Source of the DNA: an uncultured Blautia sp.
GTDB taxonomy: Bacteria; Bacillota; Clostridia; Lachnospirales; Lachnospiraceae
Direction of reading: 5' to 3'
Assembly: GCF_947654165.1 (NCBI RefSeq)
Contig: NZ_CANTKB010000002.1
Coordinates: 158,770-222,769, forward strand
DNA length: 64,000 nucleotides
The translations under genes were made by a program, and so were the position numbers. The notes beneath the pieces were generated by a model that ran no database searches, was not told the origin of the DNA, and was given only the letters and a program-made list of their open reading frames with translations. Below, piece by piece: positions 36,581 to 45,987 of this stretch; the first letter of the stretch is position 1, and each line of letters begins with the position of its first letter.

Positions 36581-37391
36581 TTTCCGTTACCTCCGTGATG
36601 ATGGCGATTGCCCAATATGGGTAAAATTCTTTTTTAACATGAATTCCATCAATATCATAAAGATCCTTGTGTTCTTCCATTACATCTGAGACGTCAATGT
36701 AAGGAATTTTTTCTTCTTCACAATGAGTTTTCACGTCTTTATTCCAATCAGGGATATCTCTCCATTTTTCGGATTGCTTAAACGCAGGATCAATAGCCGG
36801 GATTGTAGAATTAACAAAGACAGTTGCATCTGGCAGTTTCTTGTGAAGAAGAGCCAGCATTTCATCAAGTTCTTCTATATATTCTTCAGAGGTATCCCAA
36901 TATCCAATGCTGATATCATTTAGACCAAAACATAATATGATAGAAGATGGATTTATTTTTTTTACTTCGTCTACATAATCAGAAATATTACGGATAGTGG
37001 CACCGCCTTCTGCGAACACTCTGTTTTCCGGTACAAATCCGTGATATTCAAAACCAACAGCTCTGGAGTCACCAAGAATTACAGAATCATTAAAATATTT
37101 CCATACATCTTGTTCACCACTTTCTAAGGCTGCTTTTCGTTCTGTCCTTTTAATTTCTTTAATTTTTTGTTCTGTTTCGGAAATGTCTGTTTTTTCCAAT
37201 GTTTTAATATAATCAATACCCTTTTTTAAGTCATCTGAGGAAATTTTTTTGTCAGATACAATAAGTGATATGATAAGTGATACACCGGCAACGACCGCAA
37301 TGATTTCCAGAAGCAGCCGTTTCCGGGGATTTCGTAATTGTCTTTTTATCTGCCGCAGGATAGAAGAATTGCGGCCGGTCTTATTTTGCAT
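36573..37391 (-). CDS. SGNH/GDSL hydrolase, membrane-anchored
   Basis: A 272-residue protein with a basic N-terminus and one membrane helix (LLLEIIAVVAGVSLIISLIVS). The outside domain is SGNH-type: block I SVILGDSRAVGFEY (catalytic Ser), block III CFGLNDISIGYW (Asn), and block V IDGIHVKKEFYPYW (Asp and His). It would remove or transfer acetyl groups at the surface. First gene of the acetylation cluster. Confidence 0.88.
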   Translation of the reverse strand: MQNKTGRNSSILRQIKRQLRNPRKRLLLEIIAVVAGVSLIISLIVSDKKISSDDLKKGIDYIKTLEKTDISETEQKIKEIKRTERKAALESGEQDVWKYFNDSVILGDSRAVGFEYHGFVPENRVFAEGGATIRNISDYVDEVKKINPSSIILCFGLNDISIGYWDTSEEYIEELDEMLALLHKKLPDATVFVNSTIPAIDPAFKQSEKWRDIPDWNKDVKTHCEEEKIPYIDVSDVMEEHKDLYDIDGIHVKKEFYPYWAIAIITEVTENE

Positions 37392-37500
37392 TTTATAAGG
37401 AATCCCCCTTCCATTTATTTAGAAAAATAAATTTCATAATCTATAATATATCGGATCTCGCAATAGTGCAATATTAGACAGCACATGACAGGAAATGTTT

Positions 37501-37535
37501 TTAAAAAAAGTGAGCACATAAAAATGTACCCACTT
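37501..37535 (-). terminator. Terminator of the polysaccharide deacetylase gene
   Basis: Read on the minus strand: AAGTGGGTAC and GTGCTCACTT pair over 10 positions (two wobbles), followed by seven T. It lies just after the deacetylase stop codon. Confidence 0.75.
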
Positions 37536-37551
37536 AAAAAACTATCATGTT

Positions 37552-38736
37552 TTATTCAGTACTCTGGTTTTTCTCACCAAGAAGATTATAATCCACACCG
37601 TTTTCTAAGGTAATACCTTTTTCTTCAGCCATCTGTCGAATCGTTACTAATCGGAAGCCCTTATTTATCAGGTCAGGGATAAGACGAAGACAGGCTTCTA
37701 CGGAACTTTCATGAATATCATGCATAAGGACGATAGAACCGTCTTCTACGTTATCTATAGTAACGTTATAGGTATTATCTGCATTTCTAGTGGCCCAATC
37801 TCGGGTATCAACACTCCATGTGATAATAGGTAATCCAACAAGGCCGGCTACTGTTTCGTTATAACTTCCGCCGGGAGGACGCATAACATCTGCAGGTACA
37901 CCACAGGCATCTTCAATGGAATCGTTAGTCTTTTGCATCTGCTGTAAAACCCCATCTTTTGTGGTGGAAGTCAAAATCGTATGATCATAGGAATGATTTC
38001 CAAGCTCCATGCCGCTGTCATGCATACGTTTTACAACATCAGGGAACCTTTCCACGTTCTCACCCAGCATAAAGAAAGTGGCTTTTGCATTATTTTCTTC
38101 CAGACAGTCCAGAAGTTTGTCCGTGAATTTGCCTGGACCATCGTCGAAAGTTAACGCTACCATGGGACGGTGTTTGGTACTGTCATATTTGCCGTTTTCA
38201 TCAAAGAAATATTCTTTTCCATCAAGCTCCAGCCAGCCGGTTGTCATGTAGCCGTCTTTGCCAAAGTAGTATTTTGCTTCGTCGATTTCTTTCCAGTCAC
38301 TTTTACAGAAGCGGCCATCAGATTCCTGGTACCTGGTACCGTTTTTATCTTCGTATAAACCTGCTTTTGCAGTTTGTGTGGCTTCTTCTTTCTGTTTTTT
38401 TGAAGATTTTGATGAAGAGAAAATGCCCGGTATCAGGACAAATGTAAAGATGATAACGAAAATCAATAGAACGGATCCTGCCAAAAGCTGAATCTTGTGT
38501 TCTCGTATCAGACGGCGGCGTCTTTCCTGCTGCCACTTTTCCTGCTGCCGCTTCCGGATGATCTCAGCTCGTCTGCGGTGTTGGAGTTCTTCGGGAGAGA
38601 GGTTTTCAGCTTCATCTGTGGTTGGTGTATGTGAAGATGCATTTGATGCATGGGAATGTGTATGATTGCGGTTATGTAAGTTTTTTTGAGCAGCCTTATG
38701 TGGTGGATGGCTGTGACTGGGTTCTCTGTAGGCCAT
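37552..38736 (-). CDS. Polysaccharide deacetylase with cell-wall-binding-type repeats
   Basis: A 394-residue type II membrane protein. A His-rich, very basic cytoplasmic N-terminus (about 1-85) is followed by one membrane helix (LLAGSVLLIFVIIFTFVLIP). Next come choline/glucan-binding-like repeats with YYFGKDGYMTTGWLELDGKEYFFD, then a NodB deacetylase: MVALTFDDGPGKFTDKLL (Asp), NHSYDHT (His pair), RPPGGSYN, and IVLMHDIHES. It likely deacetylates peptidoglycan GlcNAc/MurNAc or a surface glycan. Divergent from a MATE gene. The neighbouring acetylation cluster suggests regulated acetyl balance at the surface. Confidence 0.9.
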   Translation of the reverse strand: MAYREPSHSHPPHKAAQKNLHNRNHTHSHASNASSHTPTTDEAENLSPEELQHRRRAEIIRKRQQEKWQQERRRRLIREHKIQLLAGSVLLIFVIIFTFVLIPGIFSSSKSSKKQKEEATQTAKAGLYEDKNGTRYQESDGRFCKSDWKEIDEAKYYFGKDGYMTTGWLELDGKEYFFDENGKYDSTKHRPMVALTFDDGPGKFTDKLLDCLEENNAKATFFMLGENVERFPDVVKRMHDSGMELGNHSYDHTILTSTTKDGVLQQMQKTNDSIEDACGVPADVMRPPGGSYNETVAGLVGLPIITWSVDTRDWATRNADNTYNVTIDNVEDGSIVLMHDIHESSVEACLRLIPDLINKGFRLVTIRQMAEEKGITLENGVDYNLLGEKNQSTE

Positions 38737-38932
38737 GGCGGGTCTCCTTTCTTAATATTTATGTTATATAATTCATGATTTATTAATAATCTTAATTTAT
38801 TTTGTCCAGATTCCATTATACATAATAATACGACATTTGAAAAGACAAAACCAGAGAAAATCACTGTTTTTTTTTGCATGATTGTGCTATAGTAGACAAT
38901 ACTGAGAAAAAAGAAAAGTGGAGTAAAAGGAA

Positions 38933-40324
38933 ATGAAAGGAAATCTAAAAGAAAAATTAATCGGCGACAAAAAATTTTATAAAATGGTTCTTCTGATTGC
39001 CGTCCCTATTATGATACAGAATGGTATCACGAATTTTGTAAGCCTTTTGGATAATATCATGGTGGGGCAGGTTGGAACAGAGCAGATGACGGGGGTCGCT
39101 ATTGTAAACCAGCTTATTTTTGTGTATAATCTCTGCATTTTCGGCGGAGTATCCGGTGCGGGAATTTTCACAGCTCAGTTCTTTGGGCAAAAGGATGATG
39201 AAGGGGTGGCAAATACCTTCCGGTTTAAACTTTGGATGGCAGCCATTTTGACAGGTGTTACGATCTTTCTCCTCACAATGTTTGGGGAGCCTCTGATTCA
39301 GATGTATCTCAATGGAAATCAGGATGGGGGAGACGTGGCGGCGGCTCTTCATCATGGAAAACAATACCTCTGGATCATGCTGGCAGGTCTTCCGGCTTTT
39401 ATGGTGGTACAGGTTTATGCCAGTACCCTGAGAGAATGTGGAAGTACGATCACACCGATGAAGGCAGGGATCACAGCCGTTATTGTGAATCTGGTATTTA
39501 ATTACTTGCTGATCTACGGTAAATTTGGGTTCCCGGAATTAGGCGTAGCGGGAGCTGCCGTGGCAACCGTATTGTCAAGATATGTTGAAGCCATAATTGT
39601 GGTGAGCTGGACCCATGCACATAAAGAACAGAATACTTACATCAAAGGTCTGTACAGGACCATGAAGATACCGGTATATCTGGTGAAAAGAATTTTGATC
39701 AAGGGAACACCGCTTCTTTTGAATGAAACCATGTGGGCAGCAGGTATGGCTCTGCTCCTTCAGTGTTATTCTGTGAGAGGTATGAATGTGGTTGCGGGAA
39801 TGAATATTTCCAATACAATTTCCAATTTGTTCAATGTCGTGTTTATTGCACTTGGAGATTCCGTTGCTATTGTGGTGGGACAGCTTCTTGGTGCAGGTAA
39901 GATGGAAGAAGCAAAAGATACGGACAGGAAGATGATTGCATTTTCTGTGATGTGCTGTACCGCTGTGGCAATGGTCATGCTGGTAATCGCACCGCTCTTT
40001 CCGCAGCTTTACAATACCAATCCTGAGTCCAGGGAGTTCGCAAAATACTTTATTATGGTGACAGCGGTATTTATGCCGCAGCAGGCATTCCTTCATGCAG
40101 CCTACTTTACCCTTCGCTCCGGAGGAAAGACCATTGTCACATTTTTCTTTGACAGTGTGTTTATCTGCTGTGTCAGTGTTCCGATCGCTTATATTTTAGG
40201 GCGTTTTACAGAGTTGTATGTGGTGTACATTTTTATTGCGGTACAGATGGCAGATATTATAAAATGTATCATTGGATTTATACTGGTGAAAAAAGGTGTC
40301 TGGCTGCAAAATATCGTAGAATAG
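38933..40324 (+). CDS. MATE family efflux transporter
   Basis: A 463-residue membrane antiporter with about 12 segments. N-terminal motif AVPIMIQNGITNFVSLLDNIMVG and the second-half start GTPLLLNETMWAAGMALLLQ are typical of MATE proteins. AAAAGGAA precedes the start. It is followed by the glycerophosphodiesterase gene 44 bases later, possibly on one transcript. It is only distantly like the other MATE proteins in the window. Confidence 0.92.
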   Translation: MKGNLKEKLIGDKKFYKMVLLIAVPIMIQNGITNFVSLLDNIMVGQVGTEQMTGVAIVNQLIFVYNLCIFGGVSGAGIFTAQFFGQKDDEGVANTFRFKLWMAAILTGVTIFLLTMFGEPLIQMYLNGNQDGGDVAAALHHGKQYLWIMLAGLPAFMVVQVYASTLRECGSTITPMKAGITAVIVNLVFNYLLIYGKFGFPELGVAGAAVATVLSRYVEAIIVVSWTHAHKEQNTYIKGLYRTMKIPVYLVKRILIKGTPLLLNETMWAAGMALLLQCYSVRGMNVVAGMNISNTISNLFNVVFIALGDSVAIVVGQLLGAGKMEEAKDTDRKMIAFSVMCCTAVAMVMLVIAPLFPQLYNTNPESREFAKYFIMVTAVFMPQQAFLHAAYFTLRSGGKTIVTFFFDSVFICCVSVPIAYILGRFTELYVVYIFIAVQMADIIKCIIGFILVKKGVWLQNIVE

Positions 40325-40368
40325 AATAAAATGCATGGCAATCAATCAAAAAAGGAGGCAGAAATGCT

Positions 40369-41100
40369 ATGACTAAAATTTTTGCCCACAGAGGTGCAAG
40401 TGCCTACGCACCGGAGAATACTGTGGAGGCATTTGCTCTGGCTATGGAGCAGGGAGCAGACGGCATTGAACTGGATGTGCAGATGACAAAAGATGGTCAG
40501 GTGGTAGTCATTCACGATGAAACTATTGACCGGGTAAGTGACGGAACAGGTGCGGTTCGGGATTATTCCCTGGAGGAACTGCGAAAGTTTCGGTTTGCCA
40601 ACCATATGAAAAATTATGAAAATGCGATGATTCCTACACTCAAAGAAGTACTGGATTTGATAAAGCCCAGTAATATGCTGTTGAACATTGAATTAAAGAC
40701 AGGAATTTACTGGTATCCAAGTCTGGAAGAGAAGACCATGGAGCTGGTCAAAGAAGCCGGAATGGAAGACAGGGTGATCTATTCCTCTTTCAATCACTAC
40801 AGTATCAAAAAGATTCTGGAACTGGATTCTTGTGCGGAATGTGCATTTCTCTACAGTGATGTTATCTTAAATGTGGATAAGTATGCAAAAAATGCCGGAG
40901 TATGTGGACTGCATCCTGCAGTATATCATTTGAAAATGGCAGAATTTTTAAAAGAATACCAGGAAAGCGGATTGAAAGTTCGTGTGTGGACTGTCAATAA
41001 AAAAGAAGAGATGGAAAGGTTCATCAAAGCAGATCTGGAAGCAGTAATCACGAATTATCCGGACAGGGCTCTGGAAATACGGAAGTCTTTACAAAAGTAG
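40369..41100 (+). CDS. Glycerophosphodiester phosphodiesterase
   Basis: A 243-residue TIM-barrel GDPD enzyme that releases glycerol-3-phosphate from deacylated phospholipids or teichoic acid parts. The catalytic stretch is FAHRGASAYAPENTVEAF (His-Arg, Glu), DGIELDVQMTKDG (Glu, Asp) and VVIHDETIDR (second His). Cytoplasmic, no signal peptide. AAGGAGG before the start. The usual C-terminal motif VWTVNKKEEMERFI is present. Confidence 0.95.
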   Translation: MTKIFAHRGASAYAPENTVEAFALAMEQGADGIELDVQMTKDGQVVVIHDETIDRVSDGTGAVRDYSLEELRKFRFANHMKNYENAMIPTLKEVLDLIKPSNMLLNIELKTGIYWYPSLEEKTMELVKEAGMEDRVIYSSFNHYSIKKILELDSCAECAFLYSDVILNVDKYAKNAGVCGLHPAVYHLKMAEFLKEYQESGLKVRVWTVNKKEEMERFIKADLEAVITNYPDRALEIRKSLQK

Positions 41101-41114
41101 TTTGGTTGAAATAT

Positions 41115-41173
41115 AAAACAGGCTGTGGCTAAAAGCTGTAAAATGTACAGTTTTTGTCACAACCTGTTTTTTT
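41115..41173. terminator. Bidirectional terminator between GDPD and MATE genes
   Basis: Outer stem AAACAGGCTGTG / CACAACCTGTTT with an inner hairpin around GCTGTA / TACAGT, ending in seven T on the plus side. It overlaps the end of the convergent MATE gene. Confidence 0.75.
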
Positions 41174-42590
41174 ATGCGTGTTTTCTGCAGCGTCTGCGGA
41201 TCTTCATATAAAAGGAAGTTTTTTGTTCCGGCGGAGAAAACTGTGAAAGATCATCAAAGTCTTCCTTTGGAAACCGGTGCATGGTCGTATAGTAGGCAGC
41301 AGCCAGAGGAATACACGCACCGATCCATGCAAGTGGATTGGAAGCACAGGCACCTGCAAATCCAAACCATCCGGTGAGCAGCAGTGCACCTACAGCCCGC
41401 ATAATTAATTCCATTACACCGGCTACGGTTGGAAACAGGCTTTTACCAAGTCCCTGCAGAGTGAAACGGTAAATAAATAAGAGGGCAAGCACAGGATACA
41501 TACATCCGTTGATAATAAGATAAGTTCTGGCAAGCTCCAAGACGGCTGTTTCACCGGAACCCACGAACAAGCTGGTAAGCTGGCTTCCTGCAAGGATATT
41601 TATAATTCCCATTAGGATACTAAAACTTCCGGACATCAGAATACACTGGAAAACTCCCTTGCGAATCCTGTTAAATTTTCCGGAACCATAATTTTGTGCG
41701 GCATAAGTTGCCATGGCTGTTCCGAAAGAATTCATAGGGAAGGTAGCAATGCTGTCGATTTTCTGAGCCGCTGTATAAGCAGCCACAGAGACTGAGCCAA
41801 GTCCATTCAGGGCAAACTGCAGCATCAGAGAGCCGATGGCGATAATCGACATTTGAAAGGCCATTGGCAAGGCAACTGCCAGGTGGGAAGAGATGATTTT
41901 GGGATGAATGTGAAAGTCATCTTTTTTGACCCACAGCATAGGGACTTTTTTTACAATAAAAAAAACACAGAGGACACCGGATAAAAGCTGTGCCAGTATG
42001 GTGGCCAGTCCTGCTCCTGCCACACCCATATGAAGGTTCAGGATAAAAACAAAGTCAAGGACAATGTTTACCAGACAGGCAAAAATCAGAAAATATAAAG
42101 GTGTCCTGCTGTCGCCCAAAGCCCTTACAATATTGGATAATAAATTAAACAGTATGGTAGCAGGTATGCCCATAAAAACAATTACCAGATATTGGTAAGC
42201 GTCATCAAGGATCTCTTCTGGTGTCTGCAGCAGTTCCAAAAGCGGACGGGCCAAAAAAACTGCCAGAATAGTAAAGACAATTGCGGTAGCAATACTGATA
42301 AGAATACCTGCCGCAAAGCTTTTCCGGACAGCGTTTTCATTTCCGGAACCAAATTTCTGAGCAGTGATAATGGAAAGTCCGGAGGTCAGGCCGTTTACAA
42401 ATCCAATGATAAAGAAAGTGATGCTTCCCGTACAGCCTACGGCAGCCAGGGCATTGACACCTATGGTACGGCCCACAATTAAGGTATCTGCCATGCTGTA
42501 GAATTGCTGGAAGATATTTCCGATGATCAGCGGCATGGCAAAGAAGAAAATAAGTTTCGCAGGATTTCCCTGAGTCAGGGTTTTTGTCAT
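41172..42590 (-). CDS. MATE family efflux transporter
   Basis: A 472-residue transporter with about 12 membrane segments and a basic C-terminal tail (KIRRRCRKHA). N-terminal motif AMPLIIGNIFQQFYSMADTL puts it in the same branch as the protein at 13.7 kb. It is divergent from an AraC regulator at 42.7 kb across 139 bases, so that regulator may control it. Substrate unknown. Confidence 0.92.
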   Translation of the reverse strand: MTKTLTQGNPAKLIFFFAMPLIIGNIFQQFYSMADTLIVGRTIGVNALAAVGCTGSITFFIIGFVNGLTSGLSIITAQKFGSGNENAVRKSFAAGILISIATAIVFTILAVFLARPLLELLQTPEEILDDAYQYLVIVFMGIPATILFNLLSNIVRALGDSRTPLYFLIFACLVNIVLDFVFILNLHMGVAGAGLATILAQLLSGVLCVFFIVKKVPMLWVKKDDFHIHPKIISSHLAVALPMAFQMSIIAIGSLMLQFALNGLGSVSVAAYTAAQKIDSIATFPMNSFGTAMATYAAQNYGSGKFNRIRKGVFQCILMSGSFSILMGIINILAGSQLTSLFVGSGETAVLELARTYLIINGCMYPVLALLFIYRFTLQGLGKSLFPTVAGVMELIMRAVGALLLTGWFGFAGACASNPLAWIGACIPLAAAYYTTMHRFPKEDFDDLSQFSPPEQKTSFYMKIRRRCRKHA

Positions 42591-42729
42591 AATACAATTC
42601 CCCTTTCGAATGATGTTGTCTGCTGATTGCTATTATAGGAAAACAGGGAGAAAGTAGAATGTAATTTCTTGTATTTTGGATGGAGTATGTTGTATAGTTA
42701 AATCAAGATACGAAAGGGGAGAAAACTGT

Positions 42730-43590
42730 ATGTGTGCAGAGGGATATGAATTTACAGAGGGAGACCTGAATCCAAGATTTTTATTTACCTGTTTTGAGGA
42801 AAGAACAGAGGCTGAGCAGAATTATCATGCACATGATTTTATAGAAATTGCTGTGATCTTAAAAGGAAAAGGCAGATTTTTCATTGACGGGGAGGAACTT
42901 GATGTGGAACAGGGAACCATGATCATCCTGAATCCAGGTACGTATCACAGAAGTCTGGGCGGCAGCGGACAGGGAACCGCAGAATTTTATATGGCTTTTT
43001 CCGGGGCAGAATTTAAAAACTGCAAATCAGGATGTATGCCCTTGTTTCCCGGAGAAAAAATTCTTTCAAAAATGCCGGAAAAAATGAAACGTGATATTTT
43101 TAAACTTTGTACATCCATGAAGAAAGAGTGGGAGTCTGCGAATCCAGGACGGTATTTCATGCTGAAGGCTTACTTGATCCAGGTAATCTGTCTGGTCATC
43201 AGGGAGATTTTGGAGGAGAAAAAGGGAAAAGCAGGAGAAGGATGCGTATTTCAGTCCACAGGAAAAAAATATGTGGTTGAGCAGATCATGAAATACATGG
43301 AAGAACATTACCCGGAAAAGATTTCGCTGGAACATATTGCAACCAATATGTATCTCAGTTCTTATTATATTTCAAAAATATTTAAAAGCGAAACAGGAGA
43401 TACTCCTATTAATTATTTGATCAGCCTTCGGATGGAAAAAGCCAGGGAGATATTAGACAAAAATCCGGAAGAAACGGTTCAGAAAGTAGCCGCCGCAGTA
43501 GGATACGACGATGCCTATCATTTCAGCAAGGTATTTAAGAAGTATTATGGGATTTCACCGTTGTATTATAAGGGGAGGGCAAAGATCTAA
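42730..43590 (+). CDS. AraC family transcriptional regulator
   Basis: About 286 residues. An N-terminal cupin sensor (HDFIEIAVILKGKGRFFIDG) and a C-terminal AraC double HTH (ISLEHIATNMYLSSYYISKIF, then VAAAVGYDDAYHFSKVFKK). I set the start at 42730 behind AAAGGGGAG; the open frame reaches back to 42676 but lacks a site there. Likely effector is a small sugar-like molecule. A 20-bp terminator follows directly. Confidence 0.92.
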   Translation: MCAEGYEFTEGDLNPRFLFTCFEERTEAEQNYHAHDFIEIAVILKGKGRFFIDGEELDVEQGTMIILNPGTYHRSLGGSGQGTAEFYMAFSGAEFKNCKSGCMPLFPGEKILSKMPEKMKRDIFKLCTSMKKEWESANPGRYFMLKAYLIQVICLVIREILEEKKGKAGEGCVFQSTGKKYVVEQIMKYMEEHYPEKISLEHIATNMYLSSYYISKIFKSETGDTPINYLISLRMEKAREILDKNPEETVQKVAAAVGYDDAYHFSKVFKKYYGISPLYYKGRAKI

Positions 43591-43652
43591 AAACAGGAAG
43601 CTGCTGCATAGAAAAGGACGGTTAGAAATTTTTATGCAGCAGCTTCCTGTTT
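43591..43652. terminator. Bidirectional terminator with 20-bp perfect stem
   Basis: AAACAGGAAGCTGCTGCATA at 43591-43610 pairs fully with its complement at 43633-43652; loop of 22. It separates the AraC gene from the convergent Rpn gene. The word GGAAGCTGCTGCA is shared with the terminator at 22222. Confidence 0.9.
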
Positions 43653-43657
43653 AAAGT

Positions 43658-44521
43658 TTATTCTTTCCAATATTTTTCTATAGAAGATTGAGCTTTTTCC
43701 TCTGACAGAGAAAACTTATCTATAATGCGTATTAAGGTTTCTTTCTTAGAAAGATTAAATTCCTTGCAGGTTTCTATGAGGGACTGAATACCCTTTTCTA
43801 ATCCCCGTTCAATTCCATCTTCTAAAATCATCTGTCCTAATTTGGTCATGGCAATCACCTCCCTGATTTCATTCATTTCCGCAGTGTTTAAAAGTTTATT
43901 TGCAAAGGCATAGAGCACAGCCTGCATTTTCTGTATTTCATCATTTGTAAATTGACTTTGCCCATCTTGAATCAGTTTTAAACCTGATAAAATTCTGTTT
44001 TTTACAGATATGTTTCCACTCATAAAAGGACTGAATAAAAGAGGAATCACATCTTTTTTTCGTATTTTTTGTTTTTTTAGCAGCTTTTTAAAGAGTTTAT
44101 CGGCATTTTTTCCTTTTAGTGAAATTATTTTTACCCGGTAGGTATTAATACCTTCGGTATATTCACTTAGGGTACTTTTGGATTTGCTAGAACAAATCAC
44201 ACAGGTAACAACAGGTACTTGAAAGACCCGGCTAGTAGCTGCTTCATATTCCCGGAAGCGTTTTAAATCTTTTATAGTTAGTGCATCACTTTCAAATTCA
44301 AAGTGATACCAGCATCCATTTGTGGTTTCATAGTTGAAATCCTGATATAAAGCTCTGGCTTCCAGATGAATGATTTCTGTTGGCATAACCTGCTTTAAAT
44401 TTTCGTGAATACCAGCCCAATGAAGCATTTCTTCACCAAAAAATTGAGCAGCAGATTTCATAGCTTTATCTTCCAGATGGGTATAGTCGTCTGAAAGTAT
44501 GTAGGTAGATGGTTTCGGCAT
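43658..44521 (-). CDS. Rpn-family PD-(D/E)XK nuclease / putative transposase-like protein
   Basis: About 287 residues. The N-terminal half fits the Rpn/YhgA-like nuclease fold: LEARALYQDFNYETTNGCWYH then FEFESDALTIKDLKRFREYEA, with the E-x-E strand as the candidate catalytic region. The C-terminus is helical (MNEIREVIAMTKLGQMILEDGIERGLEKG), the usual tail of this family. Members promote recombination-like DNA cleavage in E. coli; the role in Clostridia is untested. ATG at 44521 is chosen over a TTG at 44539, with AAAGGAGG just ahead of it. Confidence 0.75.
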   Translation of the reverse strand: MPKPSTYILSDDYTHLEDKAMKSAAQFFGEEMLHWAGIHENLKQVMPTEIIHLEARALYQDFNYETTNGCWYHFEFESDALTIKDLKRFREYEAATSRVFQVPVVTCVICSSKSKSTLSEYTEGINTYRVKIISLKGKNADKLFKKLLKKQKIRKKDVIPLLFSPFMSGNISVKNRILSGLKLIQDGQSQFTNDEIQKMQAVLYAFANKLLNTAEMNEIREVIAMTKLGQMILEDGIERGLEKGIQSLIETCKEFNLSKKETLIRIIDKFSLSEEKAQSSIEKYWKE

Positions 44522-44789
44522 ATGCCTCCTTTCAGGCAATGCAGAACTAATCTATACAGATCTATTATACACAATCAGTGACAGGTTTGCCTATGTTTTT
44601 TTATATATTTAATAAGGATAAATGAGTTTGGAAAGTGTTTAAGAAAATAATGTTGAATTGATAAAAGATAAAAAAGAACTGTATGAGTAGAACTGATTTC
44701 TGTCTGTCACTGTTTATAGAAAGTATAGTACGAAACTTGAAGGAATACAATACATAAAATTAATTTTAGAAGTTATGCCTGACTTATGC

Positions 44790-44836
44790 AGACAGCCCCT
44801 TGCCATACATTCCCGGTAAGGGGCTGTTTCTGTCTC
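44790..44836. terminator. Bidirectional terminator in the 44.5-44.8 kb gap
   Basis: Stem ACAGCCCCTT / AAGGGGCTGT with an outer AGAC/GTCT extension. It closes the PfoR-like gene on the minus strand. The rest of the 300-base gap (44540-44789) is AT-rich and holds nothing I recognise beyond the promoter area of the Rpn gene. Confidence 0.8.
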
Positions 44837-44842
44837 AATATT

Positions 44843-45895
44843 TTACAAATCTAATTTCAGATCGTTTTCTTTGATCCATCCCTTTTTTCGCAGAGGAATG
44901 GCAATAAGCCAGGATAATACGGCTGGGAGGATAAAGCAGATCAGCACCAGTCCAATCCAGTCCATTGCAGTGATCGCTGTTTTTGTTCCGGCTGCAATAT
45001 CATTTACCCATCCGGTGTACACTCCGATCTGTCCCACGAATCCGCAGGTTCCCATACCGGAGGCCACAGCAGCACCGTTCATTTTTAGCTGGAACAGACA
45101 GGTTGCAATAGGACCGGTAATGGCGGAAGCCAATATAGGCGGAATCCAGATCTTAGGATTTTTTACAATATTGCCCATCTGAAGCATGGAGGTTCCGATG
45201 CCCTGGGCGAATAATCCGCCCCATTTGTTTTCTTTAAAACTCATAACCGCAAATCCAACCATCTGGGCACAGCAGCCTGCCACGGCAGCTCCTCCGGCCA
45301 GACCGGTAAGAGAAAGTGCTGCACAGATAGCTGCACTGCTGATAGGAAGTGTCAGGGCAATACCTACGATTACGGATACCAGGATTCCCATAAAGAAAGG
45401 CTGAAGTTCGGTTGCCCACATAATCGCATTTCCAACAGTGCTGGCAGCATATCCGATGGCAGGAGCCCACCAGAGGGAAAGCAGAATACCGACGGTTATG
45501 GTTACAAAAGGAGTAACAATAATATCGATTTTTGTTTCTTTTGAAACCAGTTTGCCGAACTCAGCGGCAAAGATGCTGACGATCAATACAGCCAAAGGCC
45601 CCCCGGCGGCACCAAGTTCATTGGCTGCCATACCTACGGCTGTAAGAGAAAATAATACAAGAGGCGGACATTGAAGTGCATAGCCGATGGAAATAGCCAT
45701 GGCAGCTCCTGTAGCACCTTTCGCATAAGTACCTACAGTTACCAGAATCTGGATTCCGAGCTGTTCGCCCAGCGTACTGATGATAGTACCGATTAAAAGG
45801 GAAGCAAAAAGTCCCTGAGCCATGGCACCTAAGGCGTCAATGCCGTATCTTTTTGCAGAAAAGATAATGTTTTTCTTTTTCAAAAATTCTTTCAT
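44843..45895 (-). CDS. PTS EIIC-like membrane protein (PfoR family)
   Basis: A 350-residue very hydrophobic Gly/Ala-rich protein with about nine membrane segments, of the PTS_EIIC_2/PfoR family (LFASLLIGTIISTLGEQLGI; PISSAAICAALSLTGLAGGA; ASGMGTCGFVGQIGVY). No IIA or IIB domain is encoded nearby, so it may not be a working PTS permease; family members have been called regulators of toxin genes and their function is not settled. It lies 92 bases after the AraC gene on the same strand. Confidence 0.8.
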   Translation of the reverse strand: MKEFLKKKNIIFSAKRYGIDALGAMAQGLFASLLIGTIISTLGEQLGIQILVTVGTYAKGATGAAMAISIGYALQCPPLVLFSLTAVGMAANELGAAGGPLAVLIVSIFAAEFGKLVSKETKIDIIVTPFVTITVGILLSLWWAPAIGYAASTVGNAIMWATELQPFFMGILVSVIVGIALTLPISSAAICAALSLTGLAGGAAVAGCCAQMVGFAVMSFKENKWGGLFAQGIGTSMLQMGNIVKNPKIWIPPILASAITGPIATCLFQLKMNGAAVASGMGTCGFVGQIGVYTGWVNDIAAGTKTAITAMDWIGLVLICFILPAVLSWLIAIPLRKKGWIKENDLKLDL

Positions 45896-45987
45896 GACGT
45901 TCTCCTTACAATATTGTTATATCATGTGTCTTGTCACATAGTTTTTATTATCCACATTTTCTGAGATTCGTCAATATAAAAGATTTG

